A DNA stretch of 64,000 nt from Telmatactis stephensoni (Eukaryota > Cnidaria > Anthozoa > Actiniaria > Isophelliidae): positions 461,501 through 525,500 of the forward strand of contig JALIZF010001715.1 of assembly GCA_029948255.1 (NCBI GenBank). Direction: 5' to 3'. A program made the position numbers and the translations under genes. Positions 53,906-64,000 of this stretch are shown piece after piece (the first letter of the stretch is position 1; each line of letters opens with the position of its first letter). The notes under the pieces were generated by a model. That model worked only from the letters and a program-made list of their open reading frames with translations. It ran no database searches and had not been told where the DNA came from.

Positions 53906-54145
53906 ATGCTGTCAAGACGGAATATACTAACAATAGTGGTTCTACTGGCTGTTTGCCAGCTGCAACAAGTCTACACGTGGAAATACCACAAGCCATCAGC
54001 TTACAAAGGTATTTCAAGTTGTTGTTTAACGGTCCACAACCGTTATATTGATAACCATGTGTTTTTGTTACGTCTGACGTGTCTAGTTACTTTTGAAATG
54101 GGTGATTGCAATAATAGTTGTTGGTTAGCCTTCAACAACAAATGA
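53906..54145 (+). CDS. candidate short secreted protein or signal-peptide exon
   Basis: The ATG at 53906 opens M-L-S-R-R-N then a hydrophobic core (I-L-T-I-V-V-L-L-A-V), a convincing signal peptide with cleavage near Q-V-Y-T. The frame either runs to a stop at 54143-54145 (79 aa, five cysteines in the second half) or stops being coding at a GTATTT donor at 54009 after K-P-S-A-Y-K. The intron option resembles the signal exon of the ShKT-like gene at 59736, but no second exon was found. Function unknown. Confidence 0.4.
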   Translation: MLSRRNILTIVVLLAVCQLQQVYTWKYHKPSAYKGISSCCLTVHNRYIDNHVFLLRLTCLVTFEMGDCNNSCWLAFNNK

Positions 54146-54550
54146 CCCTCAGACTAGCTGGGTTAAAACAAACCAATGCGCGTCAATATAGACTTTCTTG
54201 TAGCTTATAATGCTTATATCAGATTGTGTCAAAACATGAATAATTCATGTCAAAGCAGCCACACATGCACCTTGTAAAGTGACAAACATTTGAATATTTA
54301 CTTGTGGTACGACTTGAGTCTCGCAAAGAAATGTTTTCAAGAATTACATTACACTTACAGCTCTCAAGGATATTGGACCGAATCTTCATATACCATGTCA
54401 TTTTTATTGTTAATTTTATTTTTCACTTTATAAAACCTATCGTACCGAGTGAACACCAAAATGCACAGCTCTGTAGACAATACATGATCTTGGGGTGGGG
54501 GTGGGGTGCTGGTGAACGGATATCTCGGTCGTAGGACATGAATCAAGAAA

Positions 54551-54570
54551 GAGAGAGAGAGAGAGAGAGT
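54551..54570. repeat. (GA)n microsatellite
   Basis: Ten GA units after AGAAA. Confidence 0.85.
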
Positions 54571-54686
54571 TGTTTTGACATTGCTGCTTACAGTCCTTGC
54601 TTTCAATTCATTCGCTGTTTAGTATTTTAATTAAAGCACATACACGAATTTTTTGTAATTTACGCTCATCGAATTATATCAACCTT

Positions 54687-54714
54687 TTATTCTTTCTTTC
54701 TTTCTTTCCTTCCT

Positions 54715-54803
<89 letters not shown>

Positions 54804-54892
54804 TTTCTTTCTTTCTTGCTTGCTTGCTTTCTTGCTTGCTTGCTGGCTTGCTTGCTCGCTTGCTTTCTTGCTTGCTTGCTAGCTCGCTTTGG
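54687..54892. repeat. (TTTC)n to (TTGC)n tetranucleotide array
   Basis: TTTC units to about 54818 change to GCTTGCTTGCTT units with single-base variants to 54892. A one-base slip (TTCTTC) occurs at 54800. Leu/Phe- or Lys-rich open frames here are artefacts. Confidence 0.95.
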
Positions 54893-55176
54893 CTCTTTTA
54901 AAAATACACAGGAGTCTATTGGTGGTGAAAACGGCTTTGCCACGGGGTAATTAGACATTCCACCTTGGATGATCCTATTTGTCTGTCGCTATTTGTTGTC
55001 CAGATATAACCTTTGATAATCCAAACGGTGTTTTGGTTAAGATTACCTGTGTAGCACGGCCCCCGTAAGAGGACTGAGGAGAGAAAGGAATACCTACATA
55101 AACCGCTCGGCAGTCGCAACCTTTCGAGTTATAAAGTGATGTTTATTTTTTACTGTCCGTTGTTACTCAGCATGTT

Positions 55177-55683
55177 GTAAACCACGGACTGGAATGGAAT
55201 GGACCCAAAAACTCAGTCCGCGTTTTACAAATCAGTCCACGTTTTTCATAAAACACAGAAAAAAAATCAATTAGCATGGGGGAGAATTGTTCATTATCAA
55301 CATTTATTTGTAAGACACCCGGGAAATTCCTTTATGTGCACAAATAGAGATAATAGAAATAGTTTCCATCAGAAACCACTGGATAGTATTTGTAAGCCAA
55401 GAGAAAACTTCAAAGCATTCGGTTTTTGCTAAATAACTCGACACAACATCAATTAGGATTGATTGAGTAAACACATTGCCAATTAGATTAATATTTGTGC
55501 ACATAAAGGAATTTCCCGGGTGTCTCACAAATAAATGCAGATAGTGAACAACTCTCCCCCTAACTGATTTTTTATTTTCTGTATTTTATGAAAAACGCGG
55601 ACTGATTTGTAAAACGCGGACTGAGGTTTCGGGTCCAGTCCAGTCCAGTCCAGTCCAGTCCAGTCCAGTCCGTGGTTCACTAC
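55177..55683. mobile_element. 507-bp MITE with CCACGGACTGG ends and (CCAGT)n expansion
   Basis: Long arms mirror each other: AAACCACGGACTGGA at the left against TCCAGTCCGTGGTT at the right, AGTCCGCGTTTTACAAATCA against TGATTTGTAAAACGCGGACT, GACACCCGGGAAATTCCTTT against AAAGGAATTTCCCGGGTGTC. The right tip has grown by seven or eight GTCCA units relative to the left. Confidence 0.9.
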
Positions 55684-56645
55684 ATGCCTTGTTACTCGAC
55701 AGATGTCACAAAGTGAAGACAGATTCCTAAAGCACATTGCATGCTCAGCATCAAGATCGCCGGAAAGTCGTCAGAAGGTCGACATAGGTTCCGACTTAAA
55801 ACGGGATCGGGTTCGCCAAAGCGAGCCGCTCAAACACAAAGGAGATTGATTGTTCATTAAACAATAATGCGACAACTCTTTGACCGACTGTCAATACTGA
55901 ATCAAACGCGATAAAAAACGTGGTCGTGCGACAACCCTTCTAGAGGAAAATCAAAGTTGATTAGTCATATACATATTATCATGTCATATTATTCATGTTA
56001 TTATCATCATCGATTGTAGTATGGATGGATGTGTAAATTCCTGTTCCCATGGCAATAGGAAAACAGTTTCTAAAACTGAAGACTAATCGGCTGTTGCTTG
56101 TAAACCATGGTCTCATTAAATTACTTTCTCTTGTACTAAGATATTGGACCTCGCGTGGACACTAGTGAAAACGTCTTCGTGCTTTTGTAAACTTATGCAA
56201 ATTTTGCTTTTACGTTTTTTTGCCTTCAACAAATGGTTTTCACAAAATGTCAAACTTAAGGTCAATTCTTGAAACTTAGGGCCAGTTTTCACATGTCTCT
56301 ATTAATGCAATATCTTTGTCTCACAAAAGTATACAAGATAAATTTTATGTATACACCGAGAACACGAGCATTTCATTTCAAGCTAAAACTCACACATTTC
56401 TTAAGAAAACATCGTAATCTGCACGCATGCGCAGTGTCCCTCGTGTGTCCTTTCTATTCCAAGTACTCTTAAAGCAAAGCAAAGCAAAGCAACCATATTT
56501 AACGTCGATAACTCGTGACAGTAATTCAACTGATAAACTTGAGGTCGACGGTGCGCTCATTTTACTCCCCTCTCTCCATCAGTGCTCCGTTTTAAGGGTA
56601 TTTAAAGCTACTTAAAGCTACACAGATTGGAAAGAAGTCGAAACA
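55684..56645. other. intergenic, no gene seen
   Basis: Contains AAAGCAAAGCAAAGCAAAGC at 56472-56491 and unique AT-rich sequence. No supported exon. Confidence 0.4.
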
Positions 56646-56720
56646 AGGATGTGAGATCTTGGGATCGAACTAGGAACCTCTTGCACCGAAGGCCGCGCAC
56701 TAACCAACTGTGTCATCCTT
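56646..56720 (-). mobile_element. tRNA-derived SINE head or tRNA pseudogene
   Basis: On the minus strand, AAGGATG at 56720 pairs with CATCCTT at the far end (7-bp acceptor-like stem). TGGTTAGTGCGCGG is a clear A-box and TAGTTCGATCCC a clear B-box. The T-arm and anticodon arm do not pair properly and the spacing is off, so a working tRNA is unlikely. Pol III promoter function may remain. Confidence 0.6.
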
Positions 56721-57099
56721 GCTCCTCTTGCACGTGTATGCCACGCCCAAGTATTAATGTAGTTCGTGGCATTACCTTCATTTATTTCCTGTTTTGAACT
56801 GGTTTTACTTTCATTCATTTCCTATATAGAAATGATTTCAATTTTTTTTTCATTCATTTCCTATACAGAAAACTTAGCTTTTAAAGACTTAAGGCTGCTA
56901 CAATGTGTGATGGAAGGTAGTTGAGTAGTAATGGATATCTAAGTGCTTTAGATCCATCTTAAATATAGTAACTTGCCATAGAAACTTCTATTAGCTGAAT
57001 GACAAGCTCACTTTTCAGTACAATGGTCTGAGGTCAAAAGCAAATAGTGGACCTAGTAGCTAAGTGCTGAACACTTATAAGAGTGATTTTATTTACAGT

Positions 57100-57275
57100 G
57101 ATTGCAAAAAATATTTAGAAATAACGATATTATATGTTTTTAGTATTTTAGAAATTTTGTTATTATTTATTTATCTATTTATTTATGTGTCTTTATTTAT
57201 AGTAGTTAATTAGATACACAACCCCATAGCTTTATTTTCTACCGTGTCAAAATAAAGTTGAATGTTGAATGTTGG
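57100..57275 (+). mobile_element. possible LINE 3' UTR and tail
   Basis: An AT-rich stretch ends CTACCGTGTCAAAATAAAGT followed by TGAATGTTGAATGTTGG. AATAAAG plus a short tandem tail is the same arrangement as at 440-480. No coding part remains. Confidence 0.4.
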
Positions 57276-57351
57276 TGTGTAATAGTTCGTTGGACACAAA
57301 AGAAAACAAATGGGAATGAGGTCTATTGGTGTCTATTAGTCTACTAACTAG

Positions 57352-57620
57352 AGTGATTTTCATCAGACTGTGAAATATTAACTAGCTATTAGAATGATTT
57401 TCATTTGACCGTGAAAGAAAAATGACCATTTAGGTTGTAGTAGTTGATAAGAACAAAAGAAAACAATGGCTTTAGAGTCTACTGCCAACTATTAGTTTGA
57501 CAAATCTTTCACGATCAAATGAAAATCACTCTAGTGTATAGCAGTCAAAATTCAACAAAAGGAAACAATGGCATTGGGATCTACTAGTGTGTATTAGCTT
57601 AGTAATTCACAGTCCGAAAC
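57352..57620. mobile_element. AGTGRTTTTCATT-family MITE holding a second family member (57391-57532)
   Basis: The outer copy starts AGAGTGATTTTCATCAGACT and ends near ATTCACAGTCCGAAAC. The inner copy starts AGAATGATTTTCATTTGACC and ends CAAATGAAAATCACTCT, with CTTTCACGATC and a complete core in reverse (AAAAGAAAACAATGGC). Confidence 0.72.
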
Positions 57621-57651
57621 AAAAAGTTATCCCTACTACATAGTGGCAACC

Positions 57652-57770
57652 AAATAGAATGGTTTTCATTAACCCGTGAAACAAAGTGTATATGTACTAG
57701 TTAGGGTATAATAGTCACATAAATACAATAAAAAACAAAGGAACTAGAGTGTAGTAATGCCTAAGGGCCC
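57652..57770. mobile_element. AGTGRTTTTCATT-family MITE, 5' part
   Basis: AATAGAATGGTTTTCATTAA then CCCGTGAAACAAAGTG, running to GTAGTAATGCC where another MITE is inserted. Closely similar in reverse to 3749-3868. Confidence 0.65.
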
Positions 57771-57772
57771 GT

Positions 57773-57898
57773 TCACATGAGAGAGGCTGCCACTATGTAG
57801 TAGGGATAACTTTTTGTTTTCTTTTCCCTGGGGGACACAAAACAAAATAGTTATCCCTACTACATAGGGGCACCCTCTCTCATGTGAACGGGCCCTAA
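57773..57898. mobile_element. 120-bp MITE with TAA target duplication, nested
   Basis: Element 57776-57895 starts GGGCCCGTTCACATGAGAGA and ends with its complement. GTAGTAGGGATAACT is mirrored by AGTTATCCCTACTAC... inside. TAA is duplicated at 57773-57775 and 57896-57898. A fragment of the same family (AAAAAGTTATCCCTACTACA) lies at 57623-57650. Confidence 0.88.
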
Positions 57899-57920
57899 TA
57901 CACTAAAGTTGCAAAGTCAT

Positions 57921-58048
57921 AGAGTGAGTTTAACCCGTGAAAGAATAGTACACGTAACAGTTAGGAACTGATGCTACACCCATTGTTTTCTTTTGTTCTT
58001 TATCATCTAATACTAACTAAAATAGTCATCTTTCTTTCACTCTCAGCT
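57921..58048. mobile_element. AGTGRTTTTCATT-family MITE (further copy)
   Basis: AGAGTGAGTTTAACCCGTGA at the left, the core CCATTGTTTTCTTTTGTTCT, and a short right tip CTTTCTTTCACTCT. Confidence 0.6.
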
Positions 58049-59735
58049 ATCAAAGAATTGTTGATTAGCTGTAGATTGTACACTCTACTAAATTTTCTCG
58101 AGTAAAACAAGAAAAAAATTCTCAAATATGAAAAAAATGATTCAACGTCCACATTACAGGGACTTTTCAAATGAAATCAAATTTTATTCATACATGTAAT
58201 ATAAGTGTCATTCATAAATATAAATATTATTTGTACTTTATTTATTGTCTGACGATTAATACTGTAAACATGGAAGACTAGAAGAGCGAACAGTAATTTA
58301 ACATATATGACATGCATTTTGCTTAAAACTGTGGCACAGTATTGAATATGAATTTGAACACAATCTTTAAGACTCTATTAGAGGTTGTGGTACTGTGAAA
58401 GTTTAGTTTTACGCACGCAGGACGTCATTGTACCACATTTCGACAAAAGGTGGCCATTTTATAAACGTATAATGGTTTCCAGTAGAACTGCTACTACGTA
58501 CGAATGTACAAACGTGCGAGTTGGGCTTGAGTGGTCATTATTGCTATCCTTTTTCACACTAGAATTCCAAACCGAAATTTCCTATCCTTTTAAAAGTACC
58601 GTTTTCGGGCGGAAAACTGCATGGGGTACCCCCTGTGTAAAAATACTTGGGACCAACTCGTTGGTCACCCAGTGAACACATATGGGCTAGTGATGAATTC
58701 ATCTTCTCTTTGTAAAGTCTGTTTAGTTGGTATCCACTTCAGTTTTTATTAATCAAAGCTAAACAGTGTGTTAAGAGAGATACACCAATACAACACTCTT
58801 CCTGTTGATGCAACTTGTTGCTAAGTAACCACTTTTAGTCTTTTTGACTTTTCTGTGATAAATGCTAATTTCATCTTCCTTAGTGCCTTCTTGTAACTGC
58901 ATCTATAGTTGTTTAGGTGGTATAGTCTTTTTCCTCCTTCCTTCAAAGCAACAATATGTAGAATAGATTTTAGAATTAGTTGTCTTCACAATTATCGTCA
59001 TTAGTGTTAAACAAAATTATGAGAAAAAATACAAGAATACATAGCTGTTTTGTTCATTCTATGAATTGGCTTAGAATTTGACGCCACTGAGTTGGCAGTA
59101 TTATAAATATATAGTATTATATATAGTATTATAAATTAGAAGCCAAAGAAATCAGACAGTACTTGGACCAGTTGTTTACGCGCGATTTTAATGTAAAACT
59201 GGCTCCTTTTTTGAGAAAACAAAAACTAGTTTGGCTTTTCATTGTTTGGCCAATGGTATCTTTTTCTTATCAATTAGTGGAGCTCGGCGTGGGAATCCAT
59301 ATCGGATGTGAACATCAAACAAATCGTCGAGTGTTCTTTTTCACCGTCAAAGAGACAAAGTAAACTATTAATGCAGTTCTCTTTTCAATGTTCCGCATAT
59401 AAAAACTTAGCATCTAAAAAGCTTGGAATAGAAATATCAAAACTTAAAAGAGTCAATATTTTGAGAACGTGAAAATAGTTTGTGTTACGCACTCCGGTCC
59501 TATAAATTGCCAAGTAATATAATAAATTTTTAATTAGAATATGAACTTTAATTGTCAGTGTTTCTAGCTATTCTGTTTGTCTGTCGAAACTATCTAATTG
59601 GATGGTTTGATGAATAGCTTCAGTTGGCAGGCTTTTGTAATAAAACCGGTGCCTAGTGACAACTAGTTTCCAAGTCATTTGTAGTGTAGAACCAATTTTT
59701 TGTTTGGGAAGATCTGGTTCCTTTGACTAGAAACG
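58049..59735. other. intergenic, no gene seen
   Basis: AT-rich. One 96-residue plus-strand frame (58385-58675) has no recognisable features and no splice context. This stretch includes the upstream region of the ShKT-like gene. Confidence 0.4.
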
Positions 59736-61097
59736 ATGGAAAGATATTTTCTTATAGTGTTTTTTCTCGTTGGCTCATCCAGTTTGTCTAGTAATGTTCA
59801 GAGATCCCGTATGCGTATGTATTAGTAGCAAATGATTAGAATTGTAATGAGTATTAGAAATCCCATAGCTGAACAATGTTGGTTAATCACTTGTAGAGTG
59901 GTTTTATTTAACCCGGGAAGAAATTGGCAAACTAATAGTTCGTAGTAGACTCTGAAACTTTTGTTTTCTTTTCAGTGTTGTTTAACAATTACTAGTCATC
60001 TTTTTTCCATGGGATAAATCAATATAATTACAGACACTCGATTGAATCCATGTTGAATATTTCCTAGTCTTATATTGGTGTAATGTATTCAGGTTTTTCA
60101 AACAATTGTATGACACACATTCAAATTATAATTGTTTGGGGGAGAATTGTGAAAAGTAACTTATAAGGTCGGTTTAAAAAATTATCAGAAAACTGAACTG
60201 GATTTTACTTACGACATAAGATTTTAAAAGAAGCAACATACGCAGACTCAGTATTGCATTTATAACATTACAATTTTAAAAAGAATGACTGGGCAATACA
60301 GTGATTACTGAGTCTAGTATGTTGAGTTTGCTTCTGCTTGAAATCATTTCAATCCTTCAGCCGTTGACTCTCGATAGCTCGAACCTTTCTTCAGGGAAAG
60401 CCTGCAACAATCAGGATCAAATTTTCAGGGTTCGAGTTACCGAGGGAGTTTGATTATCGAGGGTCAATCACAGTCAATGTGAGGAACAAATCTTCAATTT
60501 CGGTTAACGTAAGGTTCGAGTCCAGGAGTCAACTGTATTTCTTCTCAGTAGAGCTAGGGGATAGAGTATTGTATGTCACTTCAAGATCTAATTACATTGA
60601 TAACGTACCTTCTATTGTTGCTGGGGAAACTCTGTAGAGAATTCACCTTAACACTCTTGTTTATTTCAGGTTGTACTGATAAACTACCCAGTTGTTATAA
60701 AACACATTTGAGAATGAAATTCCAACAGAATTTCTGTGCGCGATATGGGAAAACGTACTGCAAGAGATACTGCCGATATTGTATTAGTGGTAAGTAAGTA
60801 GACCAAAAATGACGCCGTCTATCCATCTATCCATTGATGACTTCCTACAAATACTTATTAGCCTTGAAGCTGGTCTTAACGAGCTGCAGCGATCACGTGG
60901 AAACTAAGCTTCACGCAGACTCAGTAACGCACAATTGTAGATTTGGGGATTTTTCACACCCAAGCAGTAGACGAACGTATCCAACGAAGTCACAAAAAGA
61001 ATGCGTTTTGAAAGGCTTAGTCTTTTCCAAGAATGGCTCCCGCAGTATTGCAACATGCGATCCTTATGAAATGAAAAGTTTGGCATGGAAATTTTAA
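59736..61097 (+). CDS. secreted cysteine-rich protein with ShKT-like domain
   Basis: Exon 1 (59736-59814) encodes a signal peptide: M-E-R-Y then a hydrophobic core ending G-S-S-S-L-S-S. Its donor GTATGT (phase 1) fits exon 2 (60670-60789, acceptor TTATTTCAG), which has six cysteines at C28-x6-C35-x13-C49-x7-C57-x3-C61-x2-C64. The opening C-T-D-K and closing CxxxCxxC are the ShKT plan. Exon 2 ends at GTAAGT. A third exon 60862-61097 (acceptor TACTTATTAG, 72-bp intron, phase fits) would add 78 residues with four cysteines and a stop; this part is much less sure. ShKT domains occur in cnidarian venom peptides and also in many proteases and developmental proteins, so a toxin role is not established. 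No protease domain is adjacent. Confidence 0.6.
59894..60024. mobile_element. AGTGRTTTTCATT-family MITE in the ShKT-like gene intron
   Basis: TAGAGTGGTTTTATTTAACC at the left, the core TTTTGTTTTCTTTT, and a degraded right tip TTTTTTCCATGGGATAAATC. Confidence 0.5.
60361..60538. mobile_element. MITE with CAGTTGACTC..CTCGAACC ends
   Basis: The left GTTGACTCTCGATAGCTCGA plus ACCTT mirrors the right AAGGTTCGAGTCCAGGAGTC plus AAC. Internal GGGTTCGAGTTACCGAGGG repeats the motif. In the same intron as the previous element. Confidence 0.65.
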
Positions 61098-63309
61098 TAG
61101 TTCAAAAAAAGTTACAAAACGTCACCAATATAATTTTTTCTCCTCAGTCAAACTGTTACAAACCATACAATATTGTATTGGTTAGGGAGGGGTGAGTGAT
61201 GAGCTACCCAAAGATTACCATTGCTGCATTGCATATGACGTCACGGCAGCCATCTTGGATAAACTTTTATTAGCGTCTGTTGTTTGTCCATCGAACATGG
61301 CCATCCGCGTTCTTTGTCTTTTGGTTCTCCAGGGAATAGTTGAAACTCAGCAATTACTAGCAGCAAGTGATAACATCTGCGCATGCGTCAAACTTCAGTG
61401 CGCGTTCTAGCGAAACTCGTAATGGCGGCACGAAACTAGTGAAATGTGGCAGTTTGAAAGGATTATTTCAAGCTATTCGTACTTCCATGAACACTTATTA
61501 TCAACCCAAAATATTTATGGAGTCTTTTTAAAGCTTCGGTATAAAAAAGGTATCTTTTTTCCTGCTAAATTTTGCTAAATTTCTCACTTGGTTTGGTTGA
61601 CTGAAGTGTGGAAGAAGTGGTTTGTTGACATGTGTTCATGGAAATTCTGAATGGCCCTGGAGCTATCAACAATGAATTTTAGGACAGTGTACCAAAAAGG
61701 TAGGTCTTTATGCATCAGTATTTCTTGTGGGTAGTTAAAAATAAGGATCAAAAGCTTTTATTTTAAAATAACAGCAAACTCGATCGGAGTTATTCCTCTG
61801 AAATCCCATTTTTGTGTGATTTTGACAGTGATTATTTGTTACACCCCAAGATATATCCCACCTAAAGTCTCGAAAAATGATATTGCCACTGTTGGTGAAG
61901 TTGAATAACGACTTCAAACGATTATCTTTTAGGGGGGAAGTTTGAGAATTTTGATGGTATTTAGCAATGTGTAATGTACAAGCAAATTTCATGCTGGTCA
62001 AAATTAAGCCTAAATTATAAATCTTCAATCACTTGATGTCAACTTTTGAGGCTGTTATTGAGCATTGAGCATGAATTATTTTCGGGAGTTTGAGAAATCA
62101 GTCAGAAAAGAGAGGTCCTAAGTGTCCTTTACAGTTGAGCTATTTTTTCTGGATGCCAACTTAACAATTTTACTCATGTATATGCATACAACAATGAATC
62201 TTATAATTATAATATTGTAAAACCTTCAAGATAAGATAGATCTGCATTGAAGGAGGGATCAGACCTAACATCAAGATGCTAGCTAAGCATGTTAATTATA
62301 TTTATCCTGAAATTTAACAGCCAGAACTTTTGAAAAAAGTTAAATGGATTGTGTGTTTATGTCTGTTTGCCAACACACGTACTGGGCACTTCCTAACTTA
62401 ATTACTAGGTAAGTTAAGAAGTGTACAGTCTGTTGCAGGCACCCCACTCTTGTATATATTTATAGACCCTTGCTATTACGGAAACTAAATGACAATCCAA
62501 AGGGTGTCCACTATAATGAGAGGTGATAAAGTCAACTAAATTGCCATCTTTTCCATTATTCTCATAGATTTGCAACCACTATACATGAGGGTTTCCTAGC
62601 AACTCAAACAATTTAAGCCAGCTCATATGCATAGTCCAGTATTTGGAGATGGTGTTTATTAGATGCTATTAGTGAAGTGATATCAATAACTTCCAGGCTA
62701 TGATATGTATGTTACACAACAGAATTATACGAATTATCCTTCGACACTTTTGGGAATATATTTTACTCATTTCGCTTGTATCTTTAACATTTTGAAATAT
62801 GTCTATCCTAGGTTATATCTATATCTATTCAACATGGTTCACTGAGGTTTTATTATTGTATTATTATCGGGTAATTAATCAAGGTGTCTTGGTGTTAGTT
62901 AAGCCTATTTAGGTTTTCCCCTTTCCCCTAAGTTATTTGCTTTTGCTACTTGCTTTTTAGCACTCTCCAAGCTTTCTACATGTTCCGGTTTACTTTTAGG
63001 TGATTTTCGGCAACGCCTCTAGAACGTATATCCTCGTAGCACTGAACTGGGGTACACCTGCTGTGGGCGTAAACTCTAGTTGGAGAACGCACTCCCCCTG
63101 TTCACCTACGATGCCTTGACACCTTTTTCAACTTTAGGACATAAGTTTTTGGAAGAAGTACTGAACTCACCATGGAAATATTTATACCAATAGTAGCAGA
63201 ATAATTTTTACTCTGCATTGTTGTAAGTTTCATGTATTTCTTTGTTAAGAACAGTACCCCTTCCTTTGATAAGAGTTTTTCGATAAACATGTTTATTTCA
63301 CAATCTGTA
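61098..63309. other. intergenic, no gene seen
   Basis: AT-rich unique sequence. Open frames of 60-97 residues on both strands show no family features. Part of the right side (from about 62700) may belong to the retrotransposon at the window edge. Confidence 0.35.
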
Positions 63310-63518
63310 CAGGGAGAAATGGTCCTCGTTACTACGAGCATTAACCAATCACGGTCCTCGTAGAAATGACGTCAAATCTTGCCTGTCAATCAACTAGTTT
63401 TCTTACTTAAGCTTGTGAATTATAGAGTTGAGTAGTATTGGAGTTGTACTGAAGTTAAGAGCAATAACAATAAACCATCAAGACACAGTCCAAGTCTCTA
63501 CTGAGTAGTCCTCTTACA
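63310..63518 (+). mobile_element. candidate right part of a 5' LTR
   Basis: In order: CCAAT (in AACCAATCACGG), a near-CRE TGACGTCA, AT-rich TTATAGAG, AATAAA at 63469-63474, and an end in CTCTTACA followed by GTGGTGGAGTTAACC, which could be a primer-binding site. The LTR start was not found and the 3' LTR is outside the window. Confidence 0.35.
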
Positions 63519-63831
63519 GTGGTGGAGTTAACCTCGGCAGGCAGTTTAAAAGGTAAACCTTCAAACTATAAGCATTTTGTTGTACGTCAGCCTTAAGAAT
63601 TGTATGATCACATTGATGTTAAAAAAAAAAAAAATCAAAAAAAATTGTTCTTCAGTTATGTTTAATATGTTATGTTAAAATTCTAAATGTTCATTTAAGT
63701 TCTTTCTATTTTATCTAATATTTTTACGAATGATTTTATCGAACTTCTAAGTAATTTTTATGATCGTGCTGTTGATATTCAGTACTTAGTTTTCCGTGGA
63801 ACTTTCATTAGTGATATAGGTTGTTATTTGA

Positions 63832-64000
63832 TTATTTGTCACCGTGCCTCGTGAAACGCGTAGAACGAAGATTTTCACTGACAGTGAATCGGAAACTGAA
63901 ACGCTTAAGACCAATTTACTTTGCAAATCTTGTAGACCCAAATCAAAATCTGCTAGTCTAAAAGTAGGCTCGTCAAAAAGACAAACACATCGTAATTCTA
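63832..64000 (+). CDS. gag-like open frame, cut by window end, no ATG
   Basis: The frame is open from after a TGA at 63829 to the window end. It contains V-P-R-E-T-R-R-T-K-I-F-T-D-S-E-S-E-T-E, basic and acidic, with a lone C-K-S-C. The codon in the expected start position is GTG within CACCGTGCC, which looks like a good start context with the A of ATG changed. The retroelement class is not determined. Confidence 0.3.

Noticed and set aside
54597..54958. Leu-Phe-Ser or Lys-Glu-rich proteins
   Set aside because: Translations of the TTTC/TTGC array.
56646..56720. Functional tRNA gene
   Set aside because: A- and B-boxes and an acceptor-like stem are present but the T-arm and anticodon arm do not fold; called SINE/pseudo-tRNA instead.
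61192..61410. 72-residue cysteine-containing frame after the ShKT-like gene
   Set aside because: No signal peptide at its start, no cysteine pattern of a known family and no splice signals that join it to the gene.

Overview
The window is AT-rich eukaryotic DNA with small exons, GT-AG introns and many short DNA transposons. Five multi-exon genes can be built from exon content and matching intron phases. Anthozoan- or hydrozoan-like features (a ShKT-type cysteine-rich secreted protein, a Ly6/uPAR protein, CR1/L2-like LINE tails, very dense MITEs) suggest an invertebrate metazoan, most likely a cnidarian. That assignment is inference; no ribosomal or mitochondrial marker is present.

Layout. 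1-11000 is transposon territory: a truncated LINE whose tail runs into a 2.5 kb (TATG)n array, a 3.1 kb element with long terminal inverted repeats, and a 1.4 kb foldback flanked by 257-bp direct repeats. 11012-13650 (minus) is a three-exon Ly6/uPAR-domain gene. 16763-26340 (plus) is dolichol kinase (DOLK), here split into at least nine exons. 27746-37001 (plus) is a five-exon SHB/SHF-type SH2 adaptor. 39770-45528 (plus) is a nine-exon Fe(II)/2-oxoglutarate dioxygenase of the phytanoyl-CoA dioxygenase family. 59736 to about 61097 (plus) is a secreted ShKT-like gene. Weaker candidates are a minus-strand set of open frames at 52014-53024 and a secreted short open frame at 53906. The right edge looks like the end of an LTR and the start of a gag-like frame. 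The genes serve unrelated functions (N-glycosylation lipid carrier, tyrosine-kinase signalling, oxygenase metabolism, secreted or surface proteins) and show no sign of joint regulation.

The most striking item is in DOLK. One exon ends inside a 45-bp minisatellite of 47 units (19486-21590), and every unit carries the last 24 nt of the exon plus a full GTAAGA splice donor. The array stays open in frame, so donor choice could add multiples of 15 residues. The acceptor of the same intron is also present three times, 57 bp apart, and the two upstream copies lead to an in-frame stop. Both edges of one intron have therefore been tandemly copied. Other structures of note are a perfect, loopless 266-bp palindrome (45812-46077), MITEs nested in MITEs with TAA target duplications, and a transposon with a frameshifted SAP-like frame inside an SHB-like intron.
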